Assembly: GCF_014633365.1 (NCBI RefSeq)
Contig: NC_068345.1
Coordinates: 14,392,058-14,456,057, forward strand
Reading direction: 5' to 3'
Source: Diospyros lotus
Taxonomy: Eukaryota; Streptophyta; Magnoliopsida; Ericales; Ebenaceae
Length of the DNA: 64,000 nucleotides
The translations under genes and the position numbers were made by a program. Under the pieces are notes generated by a model that worked only from the letters and a program-made list of their open reading frames with translations, was not told the origin of the DNA and ran no database searches. Positions 1-9,996 of this stretch are shown here, piece after piece (positions within the stretch are counted from its first letter, which is position 1; every line of letters starts with the position of its first letter).

Positions 1-1
1 T

Positions 2-1573
2 GGATCAATGAGGATGTGCATCGATTACCGGGAATTGAATAAGATTAGTATTAAGAACAAGTATCCTCTTCCCAGGATCGAGGACTTGTTTGATCAGTTA
101 CAAGGTGCACGAGTATTCTCAAAGATTGATCTAAGGTCAGGATATCACCAGTTGAGGATCAAATCTAGTGACATCTCGAAGACAGCTTTCAGAACTCGGT
201 ATGGTCATTATGAGTTTTTAGTCATGCCCTTTGGCTTGACTAATGCGCCTGGAGTTTTTATGGACTTAATGAATCGAGTTTTCTATGAGTACTTGGATAA
301 ATTTGTCATTGTCTTTATCGATGATATATTGGTGTATTCTCGAAGTGAAGAAGAGCATGAAAAACATTTGAGGGTTGTTTTAGGGATCTTGAAGGAAAAG
401 AAGCTATTTGCAAAATTCAAGAAATGCGAGTTTTGGTTGGAGCGAGTGGTATTCCTTGGACATGTTGTCACAGCTCAAGGAATAGAAGTGGACCCCAGCA
501 AAGTAGAAGCGGTATTAAATTGGTCAAGACCAACCAATGTAAATGAGGTTCGCAGCTTTTTGGGTTTAGCTGGATACTATAGGAGGTTCATCGAAGGGTT
601 CTCCAAATTGGCAGGGCCTTTGACACAGCTGACTCGCAAAGGTACTAAGTTTGAATGGACAGAGAAATGTGAAACTAGTTTTGAAGAATTAAAGAAGAGG
701 CTGGTCAACGCGCCAGTATTAACTATTCCTGAAGGGTCAGGAGGTTTTGTTATTTATAGTGATGCGTCCAAACAAGGAATTGGATGCGTATTGATGCAAA
801 AAGGTAAGGTAGTTGCATATGCATCAAGGCAGTTGAAGCCTTATGAGCAAAACTATCCTACACATGACCTAGAACTTGCTGCAGTAGTGCATGCCTTGAA
901 AATCTGGAGACACTATCTATACGGAGGTAAATGCGATATCTATACCGATCATAAGAGCCTTAAGTACATCTTCACACAAAAAGAGTTGAATATGAGGCAA
1001 AGGAGATGGATGGAATTGGTGAAGGATTATGATTGTGAAATCCACTACCACCCCGGCAAAGCAAACGTAGTGGCTGACGCCTTGAGTAGAAAGAAAATGG
1101 GCCAAGTAGCAGCTTTGACATCACAAAAGCCTTTGTGGAAGGAGTTCGAGAGGTTAAGCCTCGAGATTGTCACTACGCCATCTAATTCTAATGCTCGTAT
1201 GGCAGCACTCTCTGTCCGACCAACTCTCTGTGATCGGATTAAGAGCTATCAGAAGGGAGACCAATTCTTTGAGTACATCAAGGCTGAGGTTAATACTGAG
1301 AAGCGGAAGGACTTCACAATAGCTAGTGATGACACACTCTACTACCAAGGGAGACTGTGTGTGCCAAACTTTGAGGAAATAAGGCAAGAAATTCTAGAAG
1401 AAGCCCACTCCACTCCTTATTCTGTACATCCTGGAAGTACAAAGATGTATCGTGACCTAAAGGCAGTGTTTTGGTGGAGAAATATGAAAGAAGACATAGC
1501 TAAATTTGTTGAGAAGTGTTTGATATGTCAGCAAGTAAAAGCTGAGCACCAACGACCAGCAGGGTTACTGTAA
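2..1573 (+). CDS. pol: Ty3/gypsy pol: reverse transcriptase, RNase H and integrase zinc finger (5'-truncated)
   Basis: The frame is open from the window edge; the ATG at 8 is internal, because the codons before it already read as RT. RT copies element RNA into c[13 protein letters not shown] opens it, [10 protein letters not shown] follows, and the catalytic FIDDILVYS lies near residue 103. RNase H, which removes the RNA strand, follows with [16 protein letters not shown], the [12 protein letters not shown] helix, YTDHKSLKY and VVADALSR, so its acidic residues are kept. The C-terminal 60 residues hold the integrase HHCC finger (AHS, VHPGS, CLICQQ). A TAA at 1571-1573 stops the frame exactly between the HHCC finger and the integrase core; the same frame reopens at 1577. 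The product would be a Gag-Pol part acting in cytoplasmic particles. Confidence 0.92.
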   Translation, partial: GSMRMCIDYRELNKISIKNKYPLPRIEDLFDQLQGARVFSKIDLRSGYHQLRIKSSDISKTAFRTRYGHYEFLVMPFGLTNAPGVFMDLMNRVFYEYLDKFVIVFIDDILVYSRSEEEHEKHLRVVLGILKEKKLFAKFKKCEFWLERVVFLGHVVTAQGIEVDPSKVEAVLNWSRPTNVNEVRSFLGLAGYYRRFIEGFSKLAGPLTQLTRKGTKFEWTEKCETSFEELKKRLVNAPVLTIPEGSGGFVIYSDASKQGIGCVLMQKGKVVAYASRQLKPYEQNYPTHDLELAAVVHALKIWRHYLYGGKCDIYTDHKSLKYIFTQKELNMRQRRWMELVKDYDCEIHYHPGKANVVADALSRKKMGQVAALTSQKPLWKEFERLSLEIVTTPSNSNARMAALSVRPTLCDRIKSYQKGDQFFEYIKAEVNTEKRKDFTIASDDTLYYQGRLCVPNFEEIRQEILEEAHSTPYSVHPGSTKMYRDLKAVFWWRNMKEDIAKFVEKCLICQQVKAEHQRPAGLL

Positions 1574-1576
1574 CCA

Positions 1577-2662
1577 TTGGAGGTTCCAGAGTGGAAATGG
1601 GAACATGTGACGATGGACTTTGTTGTAGGATTTCCAAAATCAGTAACAGGACATGAGGTTATTTGGGTGATCGTGGATCGACTTACCAAATCAGCTCACT
1701 TCTTACCTATTCGGATGACATTTACAATGGATCAGCTGGCACGACTGTATGTTAAGGAAATAGTAAGACTACATGGTGTTCCAGTTTCCATTGTATTGGA
1801 TAGGGACCCGAGATTCACATCTAACTTTTGGAAAAGCTTACACAGAGCCATGGGAACCAAATTGAGTTTTAGTACAGCTTTTCATCCTCAGACAGATGGA
1901 CAATCTGAAAGGACAATACAAACTTTAGAGGATATGCTTCGTATTTGTACCCTAGAATTTGGTGGACATTGGGAGAAACATCTACCATTAATTGAATTCG
2001 CATACAACAATAGTCACCATGCATCTATTGGCATGGCACCCTATGAGGCGCTATATGGAAGGAAATGCAGATCACCTGTTCATTGGAATGAAGTAGGCGA
2101 GCGGAAGATTTTGGGTCCAGAGATTGTGGAACAAACTGTACAAGCTATTGAAAAGATCAAGGATAGTATGAAGAAGGCTCAGGATAGACAAAAAAGCTAT
2201 GTAGATAAAAGAAGAAGGGATTTGGAGTTTTCCATTGGTGATAAGATATTCTTAAAAGTTACACCCATAAAAGGAGTTTTACGATTTGGGAAGAAAGGAA
2301 AGCTTAGACCTCGATTTATAGGCCCGTTTGAGATCTTAAAGCGGGTTGGGAACGTTGCTTATCAGCTAGCCTTACCACCAGATCTGTCAGCAGTACATGA
2401 CGTTTTTCATGTATCAATGCTCAGAAAGTATGTCCCCGACCCAACCCATGTAATAAAGCATCAACCATTAGAGATACAGCAAGACTTGAAATATGAGGAG
2501 GCACCAATAAGCATTGTTACTCGAGAGATACGAAGGCTTCGCAATAAAGATATACCGTTGGTTAAGGTGTTATGGCAACATCATTCAGTTGAAGAAGCAA
2601 CATGGGAGCGTGAGGACGAGATGCGATCCAAATATCCCCAGCTGTTTGATGACGAGAAGTAA
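1577..2662 (+). CDS. pol: Ty3/gypsy pol: integrase core and chromodomain
   Basis: This continues the upstream pol frame after the TAA at 1571-1573; the apparent start at 1577 is an internal position, not a true initiator. The integrase core carries the D,D-35-E set: the D in TMDFVVGFP, the D in LDRDPRFTS and the E in [19 protein letters not shown] replaces the common SDRD in this family. [16 protein letters not shown] and the [11 protein letters not shown] linker follow. The last ~60 residues ([19 protein letters not shown]) are a chromodomain, thought to steer integration toward marked chromatin. The length (361 codons) suits a complete core plus chromodomain. Without readthrough this segment would not be made as part of Pol. 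Confidence 0.9.
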   Translation: MEVPEWKWEHVTMDFVVGFPKSVTGHEVIWVIVDRLTKSAHFLPIRMTFTMDQLARLYVKEIVRLHGVPVSIVLDRDPRFTSNFWKSLHRAMGTKLSFSTAFHPQTDGQSERTIQTLEDMLRICTLEFGGHWEKHLPLIEFAYNNSHHASIGMAPYEALYGRKCRSPVHWNEVGERKILGPEIVEQTVQAIEKIKDSMKKAQDRQKSYVDKRRRDLEFSIGDKIFLKVTPIKGVLRFGKKGKLRPRFIGPFEILKRVGNVAYQLALPPDLSAVHDVFHVSMLRKYVPDPTHVIKHQPLEIQQDLKYEEAPISIVTREIRRLRNKDIPLVKVLWQHHSVEEATWEREDEMRSKYPQLFDDEK

Positions 2663-2666
2663 GGTA

Positions 2667-2703
2667 AATTTTCGAGGACGAAAATTTTTTTAGGAGGGTA
2701 GAT
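2667..2703 (+). promoter_or_regulatory. Polypurine tract with conserved upstream palindrome
   Basis: AGGAGGGTAGAT (2692-2703) directly abuts the LTR and is the plus-strand DNA primer site (PPT). Just upstream, 2667-2686 holds a near-palindrome built on TTTTCGAGGACGAAAA. The same motif lies at the same place in the Tekay-like element further right (19108-19127, minus strand). Confidence 0.75.
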
Positions 2704-3081
2704 TGTAACGCCCAAGATTTTAAAACTGAAATATAATACTTGGGATTTTTAGCTTCTAATACTTGAGGAAATATGTCCTTTCAAGGAATTATAGAAACCT
2801 TGAGACAAATGATCAGTTTTTGAGCCAGTGGCAAAATCGTAAATATTGAAGTTCGGGTAAAAATATAATTTACCTAAAATCTTGGGGTATTAGCGTAATT
2901 TATCCTTTCTTCGGGGGCTAAAATGCAATTAAAAAATAGCCCGGGGACTAAGTTGCAAGGGCCTAAGTGCAAATTATCCGAAAATTTTGGGCCAAGGTGC
3001 AATTCTTGAAACCTAAAAATATCTCATCAAAATATCTCAAACTAAATAGTTAAAGTAACCAAATATAGCTAACTAGTTAAA

Positions 3082-3290
3082 GGTGTAATGATGGGATATG
3101 GAGAAAATCAATTAACCATGTGGGTGTAATGATGGGATATGTAGAAAATCAAATAACCATGTGGGAGTAATGATGGGAAATGTAGAAAATAAATTAACTA
3201 TGTGAAGTAATGATGGGAAATGTAGAAAAATGAATTAAATCGTATGAGATGTAATGATGGAAGTGTTGAAAATGTAATTAAGCATGTGAG
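3082..3290 (+). repeat. ~41-bp tandem repeats in LTR U3
   Basis: Five imperfect copies begin with TAATGATGGGA-like sequence at 3086, 3127, 3168, 3208 and 3252. They lie 220-430 bp upstream of the TATA box, the usual place for reiterated LTR enhancer units. Confidence 0.8.
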
Positions 3291-3514
3291 GTTCAAAATA
3301 TCAAGGACACATGGCAAGCTTCCACTGGTCATTACAAAGATAAGATAAGAACACATGGATATAAATGATTATATGGGACACATGGCACCATTTGATAAGA
3401 ACACATGGATAGAAATGATTATATAGGATATTTGGCAATGTGAACACTTGGGAGTCATGATGAGTCCCAAATAATTACATGACACGTGGCAGGTTATGAT
3501 TTGTTGGATAATTC

Positions 3515-3522
3515 TATAAATA
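3515..3522 (+). promoter_or_regulatory. LTR TATA box
   Basis: TATAAATA within the 3' LTR, downstream of the tandem repeats. This is the probable U3/R promoter of the plus-strand element. It could also drive transcription rightward out of the element. Confidence 0.6.
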
Positions 3523-4434
3523 GAACCTTTGGGTGAGTTTTGGGTATTCCAAATCAATCGAAGCTAAGTTTATGCCATATTGAGAGGTGTAAAGGTGAAG
3601 CCTTAAACATTCAAATCTCATCAAACCAAGTTGAGGTAAGTACATTATGAACTATTTATGATGTTTAAGCATGACCATGAACTATGTTATGTGGTCCCTC
3701 ATGTTATGTTATGTTCACGCAAGTTTCGGGATCGGAGCTCGGTAGCGCTACGCACGAGGGTTCTTACCCCTGCAAGTTGGTGGAACCTCTCGTGTCTCCA
3801 TATGATATGTTATGTTATGTCATGACTTGTTTAAATACATATGATGGTTCTCTTGTACTTACTGAGATTTGCGTAATCTCACCCCTTATATTTCCCCCCA
3901 GGTGATTATGAATGCGGAGATCGGGACGTGGAGCGTGGTGGATCAATGAAAAAGAATTTTTCAAGAATTTAAGTTTTAGTTTCCTTTTGAAACAAAGTTC
4001 TTGGGGTTGAACTCTGATCTTTTCTTATATGTATGCCATAAAGCATGTCTTGGATTTTTATCTAATTTCAAGGAAGTATGAGTTTGGCTTTAAGCTCCGG
4101 ATATTTTTATATATGTTATTGCTATAAAGAATCTTCGCGAAGTCTCGTTTCTTCTGTTGAAACCATGTTTCCATGTCAAACTTTATATTTACACAAAACG
4201 TGCTTTGAATTTTTATTATGTTCTAAACTTTACTTAAGTTTATAGAAGTCTGGTTTCTCCAATTTTTCTGCGTTAAACCTTAAAGTTCGTTCGAATATTA
4301 TTATTTATTGTTAAGCATGCAAGTAAGTTACGGGTGTCACATGAGGTCTTAAGGGATGTATCATGGAAAGAGAATGTGTATTTATATGTTGAGCCCCAAC
4401 ATAGTAACATGCCTTGGAAAAGTGGGGTGTTACA

Positions 4435-4571
4435 TCTACCTCATTGATAGCTTGTGAAATTACTTGAGAAGGTGATTTACTCTCCTTGTTTTTAAGGGTA
4501 ATTATTTTAGAGTTCCCTTCCTTGATAAATAAGAAGTGGTCTCCTTACAACAAGTATCTCTAGAAGGTTAT
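4435..4571. other. Short unassigned segment between two LTR insertions
   Basis: 137 bp lying between the end of the first element and the start of the solo LTR at 4572. Together with 13210 onward it formed one sequence before the 4572-13209 insertion. I see no recognisable gene; a short minus-strand reading (about 30 codons) is open but matches nothing I know. Confidence 0.4.
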
Positions 4572-5120
4572 TGTAATGCCCCATTTTTCAAATATATAAT
4601 AAGACTATATGATATTCATTATATGCTAATAACAATCTGAGGCGTTATTGGAAATCGTTTATCAACGAAAGCAAGGATTGAACCTGAGTATGATAAATGG
4701 CTAGGATTTCCACAAGTTTAATAGAAATCTATCACTCACTAACATATCAGAAACTATAGCAGCCTCACGAACGCATGAATTTGGGGTACAACCATAGAAT
4801 CACCCACATACATCATACATCCTTAAGTATCTTAGCTACTATTTGCAATATAGTATCGAGAATACAAGTACTACGCTTGGGTTACAAGTATAAACAATGA
4901 TTTCGTAAACTAAATATCCAAAACTCCAAATGCTAGCTGTTGTTGCCAAAATACAACAATCTATTTTTTTTTTTTTTTTACGTGGGAGAATATAAGGTGC
5001 GTGGTTGACCATGGGAGTTTCTAGAGACTGCCGAGTCTTAAGGGTTCTGAGAGTCAAGTGTCCCGAGAGTCTTGTTTCCAAGGTGCGATGAGAGTAGAAT
5101 CTCATTTCCAATGTGCACGT

Positions 5121-5335
5121 GCACTGAGGGTCTCGTGACCAAGGCGAGCTGAGGTCTTGTAACCAAGGCGAGCTGAGGTCTCGTGACCAAGGCGAGCTGA
5201 GGTCTCGCGACTAAGGTGAGCTGAGGTCTCGCGACCAAGGCGAGCTGAGGTCTCGTGACCAAGGTGAGCTGAGGGTCTCGTAACCAAGGTGAGCTGAGGT
5301 CTCGTGACCAAGATGCGCTGAGGGTCTAATGATCA
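5121..5335 (-). repeat. 24-bp tandem array in LTR
   Basis: About nine copies of a 24-bp unit containing GAGCTGAGGTCTCGTGACCA. The unit length is a multiple of three, so short ORFs of 8-residue repeats appear in several frames; these are by-products of the repeat, not genes. Confidence 0.88.
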
Positions 5336-5339
5336 GGTG

Positions 5340-5490
5340 ACCTGAGATAACCGGGTGACATGAGATAACCTAGTGGCCCTCCATAACCAAGTGACCTCAT
5401 AACCGAGTGGCCTCATAATCGAGTGGCCCTCCATAACCGAGTGGTCCTACATAACCGAGTGGCCTCATAACCGAGTGGCCCTACAAAATG
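5340..5490 (-). repeat. Array of ATAACCGAGTGGCC units
   Basis: About eight irregularly spaced copies of ATAACCGAGTGG with CCTCC or CCT spacers, repeated in the other LTR at 10385-10495. The reverse form CCACTCGGT occurs at 5770 and 6052, so the LTR carries both halves of a palindrome. Confidence 0.8.
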
Positions 5491-5623
5491 AGAGCAATGT
5501 TAGGGCACGGGTGGGGGTCCCCGCGCAAACCCTCCGATGCCTAAGTTAGTTCTTGAGAACCAAAAATATGAGATTGTCTTGAGGAACACAAAGTGTGTAC
5601 CTTGTGATGAAGACATGGTCTCC

Positions 5624-5631
5624 TATTTATA
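5624..5631 (-). promoter_or_regulatory. LTR TATA box (minus strand)
   Basis: TATAAATA on the minus strand in CGCTATAAATAGGAG. The equivalent in the 5' LTR is at 10631-10638, which is the copy that would have driven the element. Confidence 0.6.
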
Positions 5632-6473
5632 GCGGAGGAAAGAGAGGAGACGTGCGATAATCGGGGCAAGAATCTCGCGGCCCATTTTGATGATTTCACA
5701 GCCCATCCGAGAGGGAAAAAATGAGAGATTAGCCCAAGCCTACTCGACCATTACCGTGTGGGGGGCCACTCGGTCATGCCTTCTTTTGCCTTTTTCCTTG
5801 GTCCAATTTGGAGTGGTTCCCGTACCTCAACTTCATTCTAGATTTACACTTTCAACTCAAATCTCTCAAAACTTAAAACACAAAAGTTGTAGATAATTTT
5901 CTTAGCTTTCCAAAGGACTTTGAATTAGCTCAATCGGAGCTCGTATGAGAAAGTTATGGCCGGAAAACCAAAGTAGTGTCGTACCCACTCGACATAACCG
6001 AGTAGGTCATGAAAAATGAGGGGAAATTGGTCTCCCCATGATCGAGTGGGGGGCCACTCGTTCATGCCTTCTTTTTCCCTTTTGTCTTGGTTCGGATCCA
6101 TCTTTCTTCAATACTTGACTCTGAGCCTTAATAGTGTAGGTGCATCAACTTAGAGCCCAATTTAATCCTTGATGCATCTAGTATCTCTCAAAACTGAAAA
6201 CATGAAAGTTGCAGATAATTATCTTGGATTTCCATAGGATTTTGAATCACCTCAATCAGAGCTTTTATGAGAGAGTTATGCCTAAAAAACCAAAGCAGTG
6301 TCGTAGCTACTCAGCATAACCGATTGGGCCCTCCCCACTTAGTCTCAGCTTGACCTCTTGCTCCTTCGACTTGTTTCCTTGATCTCCTACAACCCTTTGG
6401 TCCCTTGGGCTTCATGTCCATGTCTCGCGACTCTTTTAGGTCCCGTTACTCTCCAAGTTTGTAGGGCATATCA

Positions 6474-6491
6474 ATTGTTCCCTACTCTTTT
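6474..6491 (-). promoter_or_regulatory. Polypurine tract of the gag-only element
   Basis: On the minus strand AAAAGAGTAGGGAACAAT lies directly against the 3' LTR start, the expected PPT position. It confirms the minus orientation. Confidence 0.6.
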
Positions 6492-6744
6492 GGCCAGGTG
6501 TTTCGGGTGAAAAAGTATCTTGTCCTGTAAACTTTTTAACATTACTTCTCTTTTAGCCGCTTCATCTTCTACACATCCTCTTGAGCTTGTTCGCACACCG
6601 TGCCTTTACATTTCTGGTCTCTAGTGCTTTTCAATTCCTTTGTAGAAGTATGAGGTAGATATTCCAGCAAGTTAACTTTCCATAGATGTCGAACTATGCA
6701 CCAAACCATAAGTTTGATTCTGCTCACTATTATTGTGTTATGCG

Positions 6745-7880
6745 TAGGATAATAGGCTTGTATTTGCTTTTACCTTGTTGTCGGGCTATAAGCGGGACAG
6801 CGAGGTTGAATATATTTTTTCCTTGTTATCAAGCCAGGAGCGGGGCAATCAAGCTTGAATCTATTCTTCCCTCGTTGCCTGGCTATAAGTAGTGCATCGG
6901 GCTTGAGTTGGTTTTTCCCTCATTGTCGGGCCATGAACGGGACAACGGGGTCGTGTTAGGTTTTTTCCTCGTTGTCGGGCTGTAAGTGAGGCAACGCTCT
7001 TGAATGTACTTTTACCTCGTTGCTAGGCTATAAGCGGGGCAACGGGCTTGAAATGTACTTTTACCTTGTTGATGGGCTATAAGCGGGACAATGAGCTTGA
7101 ATTTACTTTTACCTTATTGCCGGGCCATGAGCGAGGCAACGGGCTTGACTGTACTTTTACCTCGTTACCGGGATATAAGCGAGATAACAGGCTTGAATGT
7201 ACTTTTACCTCATTGTCAGGCCATGAGCGGGGCAATAGGCTTGATTGTATTTTTCCCTCGTTGCCGGGCCGTGAGCGGGGCAACAGGCTTGAGTGTACTT
7301 TTACCTCATTGCCGGGCCGTGAGCGGGGCAATGGGTTTGAATGTACTTTTACCTTATGGACGGGCTATAAGCGGGACAATGGGCTTGAGTTTATTTTTCC
7401 CTCGTTGCCGGGCCGTGAGCGGGGCAACGGGCTTGAGTGTACTTTTACCTCATTGTCGGGCCGTGAGCGGGGCAATGAGTTTGAATGTACTTTTACCTCA
7501 TTATTGGGCTATAAGCGGGACAATGGGCTTGAGTTTATTTTTCTCTCGTTGCCGGGCCGTGAGTGGGGCAGCAGGATTGAGTTTATTTTTCCCTCGTTGC
7601 CAGGCCATGAGCGAGGCAATGAGCTTCACTGTACTTTTACCTCATTGCCGGGCCGTGAGCGGGGCAATGGGCTTGAATGTACTTTTACCTCATTGCCGGG
7701 CAGTGAGTCGGTCAATGGGCTTGACTATATTTTTCCCTCATTGCTGGGCCGTGAGCGGGGCAATAGGCTTGAGTGTAGTTTTACCTCGGGCAGTGAGCAT
7801 GGCAATGGGTTTAAATGTACTTTTACCTCATTGTCGGGTTATAAGCGGGACAATGGGCTTGAGTTTGTTTTTATTTCCTG
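6745..7880 (-). repeat. 48-bp tandem array, about 23 copies
   Basis: The period is exactly 48 bp: successive TTGCCGGGCC motifs start at 7261 and 7309. The unit holds GCCGGGCCGTGAGCGGGGCA and a GTACTTTTACCTC part. Because 48 is divisible by three, several frames stay open as 16-residue repeats: a 335-codon run at 7048-8055 and a 267-codon run at 7091-7894 on the plus strand, and an 84-codon one at 7077-7331 on the minus strand. The array lies between gag and the 3' LTR in element sense. I regard the ORFs as consequences of the period. Confidence 0.92.
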
Positions 7881-8129
7881 TAAGCAAAGCATAACAAACA
7901 ACTTTCATAAAGCAATGTGTAATGAAACGCTGACATTTTTTGAAATAAGTGAGTACATCCACTGTTTCATTTTGGGTCTTATTGTTTCCTTTAAGCACGA
8001 AATACGCAGGTCATGCACAATTTCAAAAAGTTTAGTTTCTCGATCTTTAACATAGGCTCTCTTCAATGTGTCTGAATTTTGGTCCCAGTTTTCTCTTTGA
8101 GGGCATTAATGGTGGCTGATTGCCTTCTT

Positions 8130-9764
8130 CTAAGGGCATGTCCTTTCGTGGCTTATCTTGGTGGAATGGGAGGAATCCCCTGCCATAGTTTCATCGCCCG
8201 AGATGACATGTATGGGCTCATGAACTGGTTCATTGTCTAGAGGTTGATTCTCTCCATAATCCTTTCCTCTCTCTTGATGTCTCTGATTTAATCTCTTCCA
8301 TTCTTCCTGTCTATCTTCTCCTTTTCGAGGCTCCCTGTCTTTAACCTGTACATACCTTTGAAGATGTCCTTCACGAACTAGCATCTTAATCTGATCTCTC
8401 AACTCCCGGCATTGGTCAGTGGAATGACCACGAGTTCTGTGATACCTGCAATATTCTTCTCTATTCTTCCCCATGTGATGGTCAACCTTTTTCGGGAGTC
8501 TAATGAGACCTGACCCATCGATGGCTGCAAGTATGGTCGATTGAGGTTGAAGAAGTCTTGTGTAATGCTGGAACTGGGGTCGAGGTATATCTAATCCCCT
8601 AACCCGTTTGGAGTCTTCTTCAACATTACGTTCCTTTCTTTTTCGCTTTCTATCCTCATTCCCACCTACAGCTCTCATAACTTCCATATGGTGCATGTAT
8701 TTATTTTCTCTAGCAAACAAACATGCTAGTGATGTTGGTGGGTCCAAAGATAATGATTCTTGTAGGGAAGTTAACCGTGTTCCTTGTAACATAGCAGACA
8801 CTGCCTTTGCAATTGGTAAATCATAAACTTCGAGGGTGGCATTCCGAAATCTATCTACATACTGACACAGAGTTTCTTTGTTCCCTTGTTGAATACTAAG
8901 CAAGTATGTGGCGTCCTTTTTTCTTTAGCTATTAATCATAAATGTCTTAACAAATTCTGTTTTGAGCTGACCGAATGAAGAGATAGAGGCCTCAGGTAAA
9001 CTGTTGAACCATGTTCGGGCATGCCCTAACAGAGTTAAGGAGAAGGCTCGGCACATTATGTCTTCGTCCAATTCGTGCAATATCATCAACGACTCATAGT
9101 TTTGAATGTGATCATAGGGATCATCCTTGCCGGAATAGGGAGTGATTTGAGGCATTTTGAATTTTCTTGGCAATGACTTCTCCAATAAATCTGTAGTAAA
9201 CAGACATTTTCTGCGTTGTTGCTCCTCCGTGGTTGGGATCAATTTCTTTCGTTCAAGTACTTCTTCGACTACCCATTTCATGTCATCCCGTATACTTGTT
9301 GTTGTTTGGTTATCATGTCATGTCGGCGTGTTGGCTCCAGTTTCATGGTATCTCCGCCTTTGGGGTCTTCTAGCCCAGTTTTCCTTTCATGGGCTTTCAT
9401 TTCTTCGGGGCGTGGTGCGAGGATTCTTCCTTGGTGGTGGTGATCTATCCTCCTGACGAGGAGTAGATCGGGAATGAGAATAGGGAGTGGCCTCTTGATA
9501 GGAATCAGCTCCCACCTCGGGCTGAGGCTCAGGCGGTGGCATAAACTTTTTCAAGGTATCAGGCAATGTCCCTCCAAGCATCATACCTTGGAGTATACCA
9601 GCCATGTCTCGAAGTGCCTGCATGCCCTCAACATGTTGCTGTCTCAATGCTTCATACTCTTCCCACGATACCGTACGTGGTGGCTGTCGTGAAGTCCCAG
9701 CTTGATTAGCGGGAAGTGGCCTTGAGCCGATGTTAAGTGGAGGTGGGACTGATTGGTTCCCCAC
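8130..9764 (-). pseudogene. gag: Gypsy gag (capsid and zinc knuckle), broken
   Basis: One minus-strand frame runs from the ATG at 9764 to the stop at 8130, broken by stops at 9387-9389 (TGA), about 9318-9320 (TGA) and 8925-8927 (TAA). Gag forms the cytoplasmic particle and packages element RNA. The N-terminal part is proline-rich with a short helix (WEEYEALRQQHVEGMQALRD). The centre (9281-8925) is the plant retrotransposon gag core, seen as TPYSGKDDPYDHIQNYESLM and LLGHARTWFNSLP; it continues after 8903 with YVDRFRNATLEVYDL. The end holds the Tat/Athila-style finger CRYHRTRGHSTDQC and then a charged tail. An ORF at 10008-9811 in another frame starts inside the LTR and is probably not coding. 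No pol follows, which defines the element as non-autonomous. Confidence 0.85.
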
Positions 9765-9974
9765 TTGCTGGCTCGGGGAAACGAAGCGATCACCTCCTTG
9801 GGGTTGAGCATTATGAGGGGGCGGAGGTGCTCCTTGTGGGTGAGAATCGGGAATAATGGGAGGTGCTCCCTGTTGTTGAGAGTTCCGTGGTGGTAGGCAT
9901 GTTTCTACGTCTTGAGAGAGAGTTCGTCAGTGTCCACGGGTGTTTGTCATTCTTAAGTTGACTTTTTGTCTTGC

Positions 9975-9994
9975 GTTTCCCACAGATGGCGCCA
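9975..9994 (-). promoter_or_regulatory. Primer-binding site
   Basis: Two bases inside the 5' LTR the minus strand reads TGGCGCCATCTGTGGGAAAC. TGGCGCC matches the 3' end of plant tRNA-Asp; the rest follows the TGGCGCCRTCTGTGGGAA form common in Tat/Athila-type elements. Confidence 0.75.
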
Positions 9995-9996
9995 AT

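Larger units (their letters stand above)
1..4434 (+). mobile_element. Ty3/gypsy chromovirus (Tekay/Del-like), 3' part
   Basis: This is the 3' portion of an LTR retrotransposon whose 5' LTR, gag and protease lie left of the window. The order RT, RNase H, integrase, chromodomain, polypurine tract, LTR is diagnostic of Ty3/gypsy, and the C-terminal chromodomain makes it a chromovirus. The 3' LTR ends in the inverted repeat TGTAAC/GTTACA, and the next five bases are TCTAC (4435-4439), the expected right TSD; the left copy is out of view. A single in-frame stop breaks an otherwise open 2.66-kb coding run, so the insertion looks younger than the others here. Assignment to Tekay/Del is inferred from the LTR style (TGTAACGCCC start) and chromodomain. 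Confidence 0.93.
2704..4434 (+). repeat. 3' LTR of the 1-4434 chromovirus
   Basis: A 1731-bp LTR running from TGTAACGCCC to GGGTGTTACA, with a 6-bp perfect terminal inverted repeat. It holds five ~41-bp tandem copies (3082-3290), a second 50-bp-offset duplication (about 3344-3430), a TATA box at 3515 and, near 3850-3900, a TTACTGAG...CTCACC segment. That segment recurs in the other gypsy LTRs here (about 43760 and 45550). No protein-coding gene is visible in it. Confidence 0.85.
4937..6473 (-). repeat. 3' LTR of the gag-only element
   Basis: 1537 bp, TGTTGTTGCC...GGGCATATCA on the plus strand. It contains a T17 run (4963-4979), a 24-bp tandem array (5121-5335), an array of CCGAGTGG units (5340-5490), a minus-strand TATAAATA (plus 5624-5631) and further CCACTCGG/CCGAGTGG pairs to 6345. 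Confidence 0.88.

Noticed and set aside
4435..4571. C-terminal part of transposon-protein copy 2
   Set aside because: Its translation does not match the corresponding part of copy 1.
5038..5311. Minus-strand ORFs of 8-residue repeats
   Set aside because: They are translations of the 24-bp LTR array.
7048..8055. 335-codon plus-strand ORF as a repeat-protein gene
   Set aside because: It is produced by the 48-bp period and is antisense to the element; other frames are open in the same way.
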